The notes below the pieces were generated by a model. The model was not told the DNA's origin. It did no database searches and saw nothing but the letters and a program-made list of their open reading frames with translations. Below are positions 24,032 to 33,838 of a stretch of DNA of 64,000 nucleotides, in pieces. The stretch is from contig NZ_LIQH01000038.1 of assembly GCF_001418085.1 (NCBI RefSeq), forward strand, positions 186,001 to 250,000. Reading direction: 5' to 3'. The number at the start of each line of letters is the position of its first letter. Position 1 is the stretch's first letter. The position numbers were made by a program, and so were the translations under genes. The stretch is from Lacinutrix algicola. GTDB lineage: Bacteria > Bacteroidota > Bacteroidia > Flavobacteriales > Flavobacteriaceae.

Positions 24032-24685
24032 ATGAAAACAGTACACCACATTTTAACGCTATTTATAAGCATTACATTTTTGAACACTTCTATTGCTCAA
24101 AAAGGCTTAAATGAAAGCAAAAACAGAATTGTAATTATTGATCCAGGTCATGGAGGAATAGATTCTGGAGCAGTTTCAATAAATAACACAAAAGAAAAAG
24201 ACATTGTTCTAAGTATTGCCTCAAAAATACTAGTACTCAATAATACAGTTTTAAAGAACCCGTTGGAGTTATATCTTACGCGATATACAGATACTTTGGT
24301 TTCTCTAGGAGATAGAACAAAACTCGCTAAGAAACTAAAAGCAGATGTGTTTATCTCCATACATTGCAACCAAGCAATTAACCGAAATGCAGCAGGAACA
24401 GAAGTCTATATTCACCCTAAAAGTGAAGTGCAAGCAGAAGAGTCTGCTTATTTAGGGTTTACCATTCAAAAAGGATTAGCAGACCTATTGGGTATTAAAA
24501 ATCGCGGTTTGAAATATGTTGATTTTCAGGTGTTACGTGATAGTCGTAAAGGAAGTGCAACGGTTTTGTTAGAACTTGGGTTTTTGTCTCAAACAGATGA
24601 AGCTATATACTTGTCTAAGGAGAAATCTCATGAGGCTATTGCGCTTGTGATATTGCAATCTACTTTCAAATATTTAGGGTTATGA
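24032..24685 (+). CDS. N-acetylmuramoyl-L-alanine amidase (Amidase_3)
   Basis: This 217-residue exported zinc amidase has a signal peptide of about 22 residues followed by IVIIDPGHGGIDSGA, whose histidine is a zinc ligand. ISIHCNQA carries a second ligand and LLELGFLSQTDE the catalytic glutamate of the Amidase_3 fold. It cleaves the peptide from glycan in peptidoglycan. Next to the tra operon and divergent from it, it probably opens the wall for the mating channel. Confidence 0.9.
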   Translation: MKTVHHILTLFISITFLNTSIAQKGLNESKNRIVIIDPGHGGIDSGAVSINNTKEKDIVLSIASKILVLNNTVLKNPLELYLTRYTDTLVSLGDRTKLAKKLKADVFISIHCNQAINRNAAGTEVYIHPKSEVQAEESAYLGFTIQKGLADLLGIKNRGLKYVDFQVLRDSRKGSATVLLELGFLSQTDEAIYLSKEKSHEAIALVILQSTFKYLGL

Positions 24686-24771
24686 GTGAGTTAATGATTG
24701 CTATAGTGAAAAGTCTGAAGGAAATAATTAAATTTTTATTTAGTGAAATATTTCAGAAATGTAAGATTTAA

Positions 24772-24831
24772 AAAATATCTTATTTTAATTAGATTTAACC
24801 TTAGAATACTATTAAAATATCTTATTTTAAT
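24772..24831. promoter_or_regulatory. Two 18-bp direct repeats upstream of the defence operon
   Basis: AAAATATCTTATTTTAAT occurs at 24772-24789 and 24814-24831, 42 bp apart (about four helical turns). Each copy is itself an inverted repeat, AAAATA-tct-TATTTT. The second ends 19 bp before the start codon. These look like paired regulator sites or part of a promoter. Confidence 0.5.
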
Positions 24832-24850
24832 CAATTATTTAAAAGATTAA

Positions 24851-27800
24851 ATGGGTAAAGGACATATTAAACAGGTGCCAGATGCAGATTTATCAAGTGC
24901 TGGAGATGATTTTCATATTCTTTGGACAATAAAGAAATCTTTAGAATTATTAAATTTTGACGATTTAGGAATAAAAGCAATCAACATTGAAGGAGTTGAA
25001 TTGTCTGAATCAGTACAGTTGGATCCAACTGGTAAAAATTTACTAGGAGTTGATTTAAGTGAATATTATGGTGCAGATAATTATATTGAAGCAGAAAAGG
25101 TTGTTATCTCACAACTAAAATATAGTACACTTAGAAGAAATAAGAATTACACAATTGGCGAATTATATATAGGCAAGAAAAGTAAATCTACTGAAAGTTC
25201 ATTAATTCATAGGTTAGCCGATATATTCAAGATTTATTTTGATGAATTCGGCAGAGAGTCAGTTTTGAAAAAAGTACATATAAAGTTAGTCTCTAATAGA
25301 AAATTTAACCCTAATCACCTTAAATCGATTAATACTATTAAAACTTATCTTCTTAAAAAGAAGGGTAAAGTAAGCTTTAATGCGGTACTTAAGGATAATC
25401 CCGAAAATAGTGATTCATTAAAAAAATTATTTTTAGCTTCCAGATTAAAAGCAACAGAGTTTACTGATTTTGTAAGGGTGCTTGATTTAGATGATTGTGG
25501 TGTAGATTCAAGACTTAATCTGAAAATTCAACTATATAAAGATATTCCTAGAACAAGATATAATTCGAAAATCCAATACAATCAATTGCGAGATTTAGTT
25601 TTTGATAAAATGATGCCAGAAGCTAGAAGTAGGAGAAAAATTACGCTAATTGATGTTATCGCAAATTTAGGATTTAACGATGGTAGTATCGAAAATTTAT
25701 TTCCTGTTTCCCAAAGTTTGGAGAATAATAAGAATAGTATTTTGAGAGAGCAATTAGAATCAATATATTCTAAGATAGCTGCAAATACGAATTTTCTTCC
25801 AATCTGCATTCATGGTGGTGCTGGGATTGGAAAATCCACTATAATTCAACAAATACAAAAAAACCTATCAGATAAAAATGAATGTATAACCTTTGATTGC
25901 TATGGTTCTGGTTCATATCAAAATGCTGAAGATAATAGACATTTACACAAGAATGCCTTAACTCATATATCAAACGATATTGCAAAAAGAATAGGAACAG
26001 ATTTTTTGATAGCACATTTCCCCTTACAGAGTGATGTTTATGTAAAAGAATTCAAAAAAAGAATTGTACACGCTGTAGAAATTCTAAAGCAAAGAGATGT
26101 TAATGCTACACTTACTATTATTATCGATGCAGCAGATAATAGTATAACGGCAGCTAGCAATAATGGAGAAAAAAGCTTTGTGCAAGATATTCTAAATATG
26201 GATATACCTTCTGGGTGTAATTTAATTGTGACTACCAGGACACATCGAAAAGAGTCACTTAACTTACCTGAAGATTATATCGATATTGAGTTAGAGCCAT
26301 TTAGTCTAGAAGAAACAACTCAATTTATAAAAATATACTTCCAAGATATTTCAGACAAAGAAATTATAGAATTTCATAAATACACTTATGGCATACCAAG
26401 AGCTCAATTTTATTCAATCGATTTGAAGAAGAAAGGTATAAAAGAAGTAATAAATTTTTTAAAGCCAAACGGAAAAACAGTAGAGTTACTCATTCTTGAT
26501 AAAATAAAAGAAGCCAAAAAAAAGGTGTCCAATAAAGAGAAAATAATTATTGATGATTTTTTTAGTCTTTTGATTGGATTGCCAAGACCTGTTCCAATTA
26601 ACTATTTGTCAGACATATTAAATGTTAGTCAAAGTTTTCTATTAGATATATCATCTGAAGTCTGGACTGGTCTTATATATGAAAATAATAGTTTTGAATT
26701 CCGAGATGAAGATTTTGAAAATTATATTCGAGATAATTATTCATTAAGTCAACAAAGGTTAACTCAAATAACTGAAATTTTTCTTGAAAAGGCAGATAAT
26801 GATAGTTATGCTTCCGTTAATTTGGGCAACTTACTATTTCAGTCAAAACAAAATCAATTATTAAAGGATATAGTTCTAGAAAGAAAGTTTTTATTACTTC
26901 CAGAGGACCCAATAAAAAATAGAGCAACTTATATAAGTAGAACGAGATTGGCAATGAAAGTGGCTAATGGTGTTGATGATAATTTAACTTATTTTAAACT
27001 CATATTTATAGCTGCCGAAGAAGCTAAAAAGGAGAAAGCCTTAACTGCATTATTAATTGATTATCCTGATTTGGTGTCTGAATTTGGAGATGATACTTCG
27101 CTTAATAAACTGAAACTTAATTCAGATGAAAAATCATGGGCTGGCTCATTTCACATGAAATTAGCAGGTGTGTATTCAAGAGAGATAAAGAATCATAATG
27201 TTGCTTTGAAACATTTAAAAACAGCTAAAGAATGGCTTAACTGGAGAAGTAATTCTGTTAAAAAAAATGAATTACATAAATATCCTATTTCTAGTAAGGA
27301 TATAGCTTATTACACAGAAGCAGTTTTGAGATTAGTAGGTGTTGACGAAGCATTGAGCTCAATTAATAGTTGGACACCTAGAGAGGTTAGATTATCTGGA
27401 GGGAATTATTTAATTGAGAGCATATTTTTCTTCAGTAATAAAACAGAAATTAATAAATGGTTTAAAATAGAACCATTAAGGATTGATGCCAAGATATTTG
27501 TTATTACTAAGTCCTATAAATATGGGATGTATCAACATTTTGAACTAAATATTATAGCTAGTGAAATTGAAAAAGTTCTATCACGAAAAACAATTAAGTT
27601 TAATATTAAATTTAGACAAATATTAGTTGATTTCTGTGAGATATTAATATCTAATGAAATTGATAAATCATTGGTAAGTAGTATTCTAAAACATATTAAA
27701 TATGAGTTGCCAAAATACATTCCTAGCTTTTATCGAAGACACGGTAGTGATGATGATGCAGACAAAATAAATCTATTTTTAAAAATCAAAACTTTAAATG

Positions 27801-30800
27801 CCTTTCTTGATGATGAGTTATTATCGGTCGATAGTTTACTTCCAGATAAATTTAATGACCTAGATAAGATTGAGGATTATGAAAAGAAAAACTCGTTAGA
27901 AAGACAGAAAAAAGAGTTAATTAGCTTCTATAATCATATTCTACCCATCTTTAAATTGAATATAGATTTTGTATCTAAAAAAATTACAGTTGAAAAGGCG
28001 ACTAATACGTTTAGGAATATTTGCGAGTCTTTTTCTGGAGATTATAATTTTAGGTACGAAAACGGACATAGTTATAAAGAGAAAGTAAATTATTTTGCTA
28101 GTCTTCTATCCAACTTTGCGGTAAAAATTAGCAATAATGATTTAATAGATTTTCTTGTTACATCCTTCGATGGAAACGCTAGCAAAATTGCAATGAGATT
28201 TTGGATTGTTGAAGAAACAATTCACGTAAAAGCTTTCCTAAATAGAAATCTCAAAATACTAAGTGAAATTGATGAATTGATTAAAACTGGTTCAAACCCT
28301 TCATCACAAAGAATAGAAAGTTATATAAAATGTGCTTTATTAAGCCGAAAAATAGACTTTAATTCTGGTAAGTATTACTTCAATGAAGCAATACAAGCAA
28401 CAGAAGAAATTGATTTTGAAGCATTCTCAAAAATCAGTTGTTTGTCAGATTTAGCAAAAATAGGTTTTGAAAAAACAGATCCTAATCTTGCCCATGAATA
28501 TGCCAGGTTTACAGAATACAGCGATTACATGCTTGATGGTTATGATAAAAAGCATTTTCCTTACAAGAATGCCTTATTTGGAATTGCAGATATCAATTTT
28601 AATTCAATGTTTACAGTAGCATCTAGATGGCATCATAGAGGTGTAATTAATTTGTCTAAGTATATTGTAGCTATTTTAAAATTTTCTTTAAAGAAAGGTA
28701 AGATTGATCATATTGTTGCAGGTTCATTAATTCCAATGTATCAGTATAAATATTATACTGAGGAATCGATAGAACTCTATGATATGATCTTAACCAAATA
28801 TGATGAATCAAGAGATTTAATTGGTAAAACTAAATTCGTTGAAATCGTTTATAGAGATTGCTTGTTGCATAAAAACAAAAGCACATTAAACCATATCTAC
28901 AATGCGATAAAGTCAGGAGCATTTGTTGAAAAGCAGATAGTGCAAAAAATAGAATTATACTTAAATTTTAGAAAAACAATTGAAAATGAAAAAGAGAGTA
29001 CATATTCAAATGATTTCGATAAAGAAAAATTTGTTCATGAAATAGACCTTAGTGATATTGATGTAAGTTCTACAAGAGATTTAGAAAAAGCTATTAGCAC
29101 TATAATCGAAAATAACGACAGTTATTCTAACAGATGGAAAATAGATAATTTTATATCAGATATAAAAAGTAATTGCCAACCTAAGGATTATATCAAACAA
29201 TTAGATGCAATTGTGGACATAGACTCAGAGCTTTTGAGCTTCTATTCATTTGAAGATGCTATTAGAGAACGACTAGAAGAATGGAGTTATTATTCCTCTT
29301 TAAAGCAATGGAAAAAAGAGAAGTTTAGATATGTTATTCTAACCTGGTTTGAGAATTTTGATTATGGAAATTCTCTTAGCATCGGTAAATTGTTAGAGTT
29401 TGCTAAAATGTTTGATTTTGATGAAATTCAGTTAGGAGAAATCATTCTTAAAATTTTACCAGAAAAAATAGAAGCATTAACTGATGAGTCTATTTACAGC
29501 GTATTTTTCTTAATTAAACATAGACTCACTAAATATGATAACACCAAAATTTTTAGTTGGGCTTTAGCCAGATGGAATAAAAACATAAAGTTTGATTTTA
29601 GAGATGGCTTATGGAATGATAAGTTGCTACCACCTTCAAATACAGATGAAGCTATTGCAAATGTCTTAAGATTGTATTTAGGTTTGCCAGATAAAGAACT
29701 AAGATGGGAAGCAATTCATAGTATAAGGAATCTAGTTAATCTTGGAAATAAAAGTATTCTTAAACATCTAATTAAAGCTCAAAATGAAACCAATTGTAGT
29801 CCATTTCAGAATGAGGAATACATTTTTTATTGGATTTCTGCCAAATTATATCTTTGGATTGCAATAGACAGAATAAGTGCAGAAGCACCTGAAAAACTTG
29901 TTGACTTAAAAAAGGAATTTATAAAAGAACTTCAAAATGATGAATTACCACATGTGTTAATTAACTTCTTTATTAAAAGAGCCTGTCAGAACTTATTAAA
30001 ATATAATGATAAGATTTACAATAAGGATGAACAAGAAATAATTGAAAATGCTTTAGTAAGTAAATTTGAAAAAGTAAAGGAAGAATCATATTCAAGAAAA
30101 CAAAGAAGATATAACTCAACTTCAGATAAAAGTTGGAGATTTAATTTTGATGGTATGGATGTCTTACCATACTGGTATAGTAATCTTGGGGATATTTTTA
30201 ATTTATCTGAATATGATGTTGCAGATATAGCCGATAAGTATATAGTAGAAAAATGGGGATATACTGGAGATATAAATAAAGATGATTACACACGAAATTA
30301 TGATTGGGGATTAAGGGATAAAAGACATGGAAGCAATCCACAAGTTGAAAGTTTAGATACTTATTTTGAATACCATGCTATGTTTTGTGCTGCGCACGAG
30401 TTGTTGGAAAAAGAACCTCAATTAGTGAAATATTATGATGACGATGATGATTATGATTCTTGGGACTATTGGCTTAAATCTAAAACTATCACTTGGAATG
30501 ATTTTTGGGCATCAGATTTACGAGACGCATTACCATTAATAGATAAGTTTTGGAAAAATGAATATGATAAATTTGACAAAGAATGGAGAGATACAATACA
30601 CGAAGATAAATTCGATAAAGAAATAGGCTTTTCAGAATTTTATAATGAACGGTTTGTTATTCCTCACGCTGGTTTTACACGTCATATTGGAGATAATAGT
30701 GAAACGGTCTATGTTCGTTCAGCTCTAGTTTCAGTCAAAGGTTCTGAAGCATTATTAAGAGCTTTTCAGAGTGCAGAAGACCAACATGATTATGCGTTTC

Positions 30801-31309
30801 CGATAGAAAACGATGGAGAGCGCTTTGAGGTTAAGAATAACGATTTCATCTTTAAAAGCTGGTTGAAAGTCAATGACACAATATATGATGGTTTAGACAA
30901 ACATGATTCTCTAGCGAAAAGAACAGGTAAAAGTATTATTACTTTTGGAACAAACATTCAAGAGGCTTTCCAAATTGAATTTAGTGATGATTTAAAGATG
31001 GCTCAGCTAGATGATAATAAAGTATCTTCATTAGATTTTTGGGATGAAACAAGTGATAGTAGATATCGAGATATTAAAAACATTGAAAGTTCTGGAGAAA
31101 TATTTAAAGTTGATATTGATTTCATATTAAAAATTTTAAAAAAGATAAATTTGAATATGATTATAAAGTGTCAAATAACCAAACAACTTAAGGAAAGTCA
31201 ATATAGGAGCGACAATAGGAAACAGCCTTGGGAGCATACTAAAATTTATTTATTAAAAGCGAATGGAACAGTCAAAACACTCAGAGGAACAAATTTTAAA
31301 GTTAGGTAA
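24851..31309 (+). CDS. Nuclease-STAND NTPase, Avs3a-like antiphage protein
   Basis: This 2152-residue defence protein has an N-terminal PD-(D/E)xK nuclease of the Cap4/DUF4297 type (GDDFHILW at 18-25, Glu near 47-50, QLKYST with catalytic Lys90). The STAND/NACHT-type ATPase follows: Walker A GGAGIGKST (322-330), Walker B TIIIDAAD (422-429) and sensor LIVTTRT (458-464). A very long helical C-terminal region of TPR-like repeats would sense the phage target. The architecture and small downstream partner fit AVAST type 3, whose characterised members recognise the phage terminase large subunit and then cut DNA. It overlaps the next gene by 47 bp. The type assignment is from memory of architecture, not a search. 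Confidence 0.75.
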   Translation: MGKGHIKQVPDADLSSAGDDFHILWTIKKSLELLNFDDLGIKAINIEGVELSESVQLDPTGKNLLGVDLSEYYGADNYIEAEKVVISQLKYSTLRRNKNYTIGELYIGKKSKSTESSLIHRLADIFKIYFDEFGRESVLKKVHIKLVSNRKFNPNHLKSINTIKTYLLKKKGKVSFNAVLKDNPENSDSLKKLFLASRLKATEFTDFVRVLDLDDCGVDSRLNLKIQLYKDIPRTRYNSKIQYNQLRDLVFDKMMPEARSRRKITLIDVIANLGFNDGSIENLFPVSQSLENNKNSILREQLESIYSKIAANTNFLPICIHGGAGIGKSTIIQQIQKNLSDKNECITFDCYGSGSYQNAEDNRHLHKNALTHISNDIAKRIGTDFLIAHFPLQSDVYVKEFKKRIVHAVEILKQRDVNATLTIIIDAADNSITAASNNGEKSFVQDILNMDIPSGCNLIVTTRTHRKESLNLPEDYIDIELEPFSLEETTQFIKIYFQDISDKEIIEFHKYTYGIPRAQFYSIDLKKKGIKEVINFLKPNGKTVELLILDKIKEAKKKVSNKEKIIIDDFFSLLIGLPRPVPINYLSDILNVSQSFLLDISSEVWTGLIYENNSFEFRDEDFENYIRDNYSLSQQRLTQITEIFLEKADNDSYASVNLGNLLFQSKQNQLLKDIVLERKFLLLPEDPIKNRATYISRTRLAMKVANGVDDNLTYFKLIFIAAEEAKKEKALTALLIDYPDLVSEFGDDTSLNKLKLNSDEKSWAGSFHMKLAGVYSREIKNHNVALKHLKTAKEWLNWRSNSVKKNELHKYPISSKDIAYYTEAVLRLVGVDEALSSINSWTPREVRLSGGNYLIESIFFFSNKTEINKWFKIEPLRIDAKIFVITKSYKYGMYQHFELNIIASEIEKVLSRKTIKFNIKFRQILVDFCEILISNEIDKSLVSSILKHIKYELPKYIPSFYRRHGSDDDADKINLFLKIKTLNAFLDDELLSVDSLLPDKFNDLDKIEDYEKKNSLERQKKELISFYNHILPIFKLNIDFVSKKITVEKATNTFRNICESFSGDYNFRYENGHSYKEKVNYFASLLSNFAVKISNNDLIDFLVTSFDGNASKIAMRFWIVEETIHVKAFLNRNLKILSEIDELIKTGSNPSSQRIESYIKCALLSRKIDFNSGKYYFNEAIQATEEIDFEAFSKISCLSDLAKIGFEKTDPNLAHEYARFTEYSDYMLDGYDKKHFPYKNALFGIADINFNSMFTVASRWHHRGVINLSKYIVAILKFSLKKGKIDHIVAGSLIPMYQYKYYTEESIELYDMILTKYDESRDLIGKTKFVEIVYRDCLLHKNKSTLNHIYNAIKSGAFVEKQIVQKIELYLNFRKTIENEKESTYSNDFDKEKFVHEIDLSDIDVSSTRDLEKAISTIIENNDSYSNRWKIDNFISDIKSNCQPKDYIKQLDAIVDIDSELLSFYSFEDAIRERLEEWSYYSSLKQWKKEKFRYVILTWFENFDYGNSLSIGKLLEFAKMFDFDEIQLGEIILKILPEKIEALTDESIYSVFFLIKHRLTKYDNTKIFSWALARWNKNIKFDFRDGLWNDKLLPPSNTDEAIANVLRLYLGLPDKELRWEAIHSIRNLVNLGNKSILKHLIKAQNETNCSPFQNEEYIFYWISAKLYLWIAIDRISAEAPEKLVDLKKEFIKELQNDELPHVLINFFIKRACQNLLKYNDKIYNKDEQEIIENALVSKFEKVKEESYSRKQRRYNSTSDKSWRFNFDGMDVLPYWYSNLGDIFNLSEYDVADIADKYIVEKWGYTGDINKDDYTRNYDWGLRDKRHGSNPQVESLDTYFEYHAMFCAAHELLEKEPQLVKYYDDDDDYDSWDYWLKSKTITWNDFWASDLRDALPLIDKFWKNEYDKFDKEWRDTIHEDKFDKEIGFSEFYNERFVIPHAGFTRHIGDNSETVYVRSALVSVKGSEALLRAFQSAEDQHDYAFPIENDGERFEVKNNDFIFKSWLKVNDTIYDGLDKHDSLAKRTGKSIITFGTNIQEAFQIEFSDDLKMAQLDDNKVSSLDFWDETSDSRYRDIKNIESSGEIFKVDIDFILKILKKINLNMIIKCQITKQLKESQYRSDNRKQPWEHTKIYLLKANGTVKTLRGTNFKVR

Positions 31310-31958
31310 AAAACTAATTAAAGAATTAGAATTAGTTTATACCGTAAATACGCTATCAAGATGGATGACTCATTATCTAGCTGAATTAATCAATACTATT
31401 GATAAGTGTGAGTCCAAAGAAGAGAAAAGCAAACTACAGAAAGAATGTTGCGATATAATATTAGAAATATGGAAAAAAAGAGAAGGGCTACCAATTGAAA
31501 AACCAACTGAGAAGTTAAAACCAATAATCGATGTTATTTCATTACTCAAAAAAAATGAACACCCATTTATTCGTCATAGGTTTTTTGATAAAAAAAAAGG
31601 ATTAAAGAACAGTAATTCAAGTTGGCTTAGCTTTTTGGAAATAGTAAAAAACAATTCTGAAAGAATATATCGTAAATCATTGATTGCAATGATAAGTGAA
31701 GAGCTTTTAGAAAAAGATAAAGATTGGATTAAAGAAAATGGCGATTTTTTATCTGATGACGAAAAAAGCGTAGTAGAATATTTAGATTCAATAAGGGAAA
31801 TTACAATTTCTTTTCACGACGGTCAAGAAGTAGAGGTTACGGAAAAAGAGAAAATAAAAAAGTTGTTTAATGAGTTAGAGGAACAACTAGATGAACAAAA
31901 AGAAGAATTGTTGAGATTAAAAATGCAAGTATTTAATAATTTAAAAAAGAAAGGATAA
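31263..31958 (+). CDS. Small partner protein, Avs3b-like
   Basis: This 231-residue helical, highly charged protein has a C-terminal coiled coil (about residues 195-228, rich in E, L and Q). It begins inside the end of the large STAND gene (47-bp overlap in another frame), so the pair is tightly coupled. AVAST type 3 systems carry a second small gene in this position. I identify it as Avs3b-like by position and size; its sequence shows no motif I recognise. Confidence 0.6.
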   Translation: MEQSKHSEEQILKLGKKLIKELELVYTVNTLSRWMTHYLAELINTIDKCESKEEKSKLQKECCDIILEIWKKREGLPIEKPTEKLKPIIDVISLLKKNEHPFIRHRFFDKKKGLKNSNSSWLSFLEIVKNNSERIYRKSLIAMISEELLEKDKDWIKENGDFLSDDEKSVVEYLDSIREITISFHDGQEVEVTEKEKIKKLFNELEEQLDEQKEELLRLKMQVFNNLKKKG

Positions 31959-31996
31959 TAGAATATAGCCTTTTAAATAAAACATAAATTGAATCG

Positions 31997-32728
31997 ATGC
32001 AAGAGATTACCTTCATTAATTTATCCAAAGAAAAATCAAAAGGTTTGCATCTTAATATTTTTGAAAATGCAAAACAGTTAAAGTTTGATTCTTCAATATT
32101 AGCAGATATAAATAAATCATATAGTAGCGCAAGTTCATTACTTATTTTGAGTTCAGAAGAAATAATTAAAGCTATACTGGTATTATTACATACTATTGGA
32201 TATAGAGTTTATTTGCTTAAAGATGCTAAAGGCTTTTTTAAAAACCACGAAATAAGGCATTCACTTTAAATGCTTATTGAAACAGGGATGTCTCTATTTG
32301 AAACAATTGATAAGTGGGAAAATAGAAAAATCAAAAAGCAAATTCCGAACACCAAAAAGAAATGGCTTAATAATACATTACAATTTTTATCTGATGCAGC
32401 ATTTGTGTTATCAAATGTTAGTAATGCAATGAATAGGATTGAAGGCATTAAAAAATTTAATGATTTAAAAAATGCAGGGTTTTATGTAGATTACAAGAAT
32501 GAAATATTAATTCCTCAAAAAATTGTGGTAAAAGAAAGCTACAACTCTATTTTGGAAACTTCCAATCGACTGATTATTTTTTATAAACAATTAAGAATTT
32601 TATTTCATCCCTCAATTGCAAAGCATTTGTCAAATGATAAGATTGAGGAAATAAAAAATGGTTTGCATGTTTTTATAAATGATACATTAAAAGACTTTTC
32701 TTTTAAAGAGATAAATAAAATCAAGTAA
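31997..32728 (+). pseudogene. AbiV-family abortive infection gene split by an in-frame stop
   Basis: Two ORFs, 31997-32269 (90 codons) and 32270-32728 (152 codons), lie in the same frame and are separated only by a TAA at 32267-32269. Together they would encode about 242 residues. The first part matches the AbiV pattern (ENAKQLKFDSSILAD, then SSEEIIKAILVLL and a FKNHEIRHS motif). The second part would be the helical C-terminal half. AbiV proteins stop phage growth by blocking translation. The stop is either a disabling mutation, a sequencing error, or a split into two chains, since the second ORF begins with ATG directly after the stop. Confidence 0.6.
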
Positions 32729-33836
32729 ATAAATTTCCCCAAACCAAAGGATGCTCACTAGCAGCAACATTTTTATTAGTAACAGATTTATAAGTTGTCC
32801 ATTGTGGACGTTTTTCTGGCCACATCGCTTTACGATTTAAGCCACTATCTTTCATTTTATCAAATAGAGCTGGAGATAACAACATATAATCTTTCTGCTT
32901 GATATTTACTCCCATTCTGTAGGCTCCTAATCTGAAATAGTTAGCATCGTTTCCTTTATCAATATCGACTTCAAAAGAAAGATGTTTTGTAATGTCTTTT
33001 GTATTGGTTCCTTGAATTAATGGAGATAGCGAATCGCAATACGATGGCGCATTAAATGTTCCTGTAATTATAACATTGGTTTTGCCTTCAGCAATAAGTA
33101 CTTCATATATTTTAGCAATATTAATCATTTGGCTTTTACGTATTACAACGTTGGTTTTTTCATCCGTATTATGGTTGGTTAAATATATTGCTAATACCCA
33201 TAAGTTTTTAGATGTAGGTGTGGTGATTTCATATTCCAAAAGATGTTGAAATTGGTCACTATAACCACCAATAAGATGTGTTTTTATAGTTTTAAGGGTG
33301 TAGCCTTCACGAAGTAGAATAGCGGTTTCTAAGCCTTTAATGTCATTGCTTTGTATAACGAAACTTTGAGCATATGGTTTACAATTAAACTTTGGCAGTA
33401 TTTCTTGATTAAATTCTTCTAACGAAGCTCTGTCCTCCACTTCATGTAATAGCAAGATGTCTGAATTTACATCAGCAATAACTTTTGCCTTATTATCTGT
33501 CGCACTTGGTTTTATAGGCAGTGTTTGCAATTCTATCCAACCATTCCAGTCTGTTAAATTACTTGCTTTGGTTTCTGTGGAGTGGTGTAAGCCTTTCATA
33601 TAGAGAAATCCTGATTTTCTGCGGAGTACTGCGTATGGTTTTGGACTCGATTTTTCGAACCCAATAAGAAACGATAATTCTCTAATGCGGTCTTGCTCTA
33701 AAATAGAATTGTTAGATTTTCGCATAAGTGTGTCGAGTTCTTTAATCCAGTCTGAAAGCATTTTACCAAAAGGCTTATCTATTAAGCTTTTATCTCTATG
33801 GAAGAGGTTTTGAATATTAAATGTTGCGATTTTCAT
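32721..33836 (-). CDS. Endonuclease/exonuclease/phosphatase-fold protein
   Basis: This 371-residue protein has the EEP fold: an N-terminal KIATFNIQNLF with the metal-linked Asn, a central LLHEVEDR with catalytic Glu, and a C-terminal SEHPLVWG. The usual GDFN motif reads GTFN and the usual SDH reads SEH, so two catalytic aspartates are changed. It could be a nuclease with altered chemistry. It lies 2 bp after a DnaC-like ATPase gene in a minus-strand operon of the conjugative element and overlaps the end of the AbiV-like gene by 8 bp. Confidence 0.75.
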   Translation of the reverse strand: MKIATFNIQNLFHRDKSLIDKPFGKMLSDWIKELDTLMRKSNNSILEQDRIRELSFLIGFEKSSPKPYAVLRRKSGFLYMKGLHHSTETKASNLTDWNGWIELQTLPIKPSATDNKAKVIADVNSDILLLHEVEDRASLEEFNQEILPKFNCKPYAQSFVIQSNDIKGLETAILLREGYTLKTIKTHLIGGYSDQFQHLLEYEITTPTSKNLWVLAIYLTNHNTDEKTNVVIRKSQMINIAKIYEVLIAEGKTNVIITGTFNAPSYCDSLSPLIQGTNTKDITKHLSFEVDIDKGNDANYFRLGAYRMGVNIKQKDYMLLSPALFDKMKDSGLNRKAMWPEKRPQWTTYKSVTNKNVAASEHPLVWGNLFT

Positions 33837-33838
33837 AA

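Noticed and set aside
24851-31958. Two-gene system as Druantia, Zorya or CBASS
   Set aside because: There is no helicase, MotAB-like or nucleotide cyclase gene. The Cap4-like nuclease fused to a STAND ATPase with a small partner fits AVAST better.
32266-32448. Antisense 60-codon ORF in the AbiV-like gene
   Set aside because: Shadow of the AbiV-like reading frame with no motif of its own.
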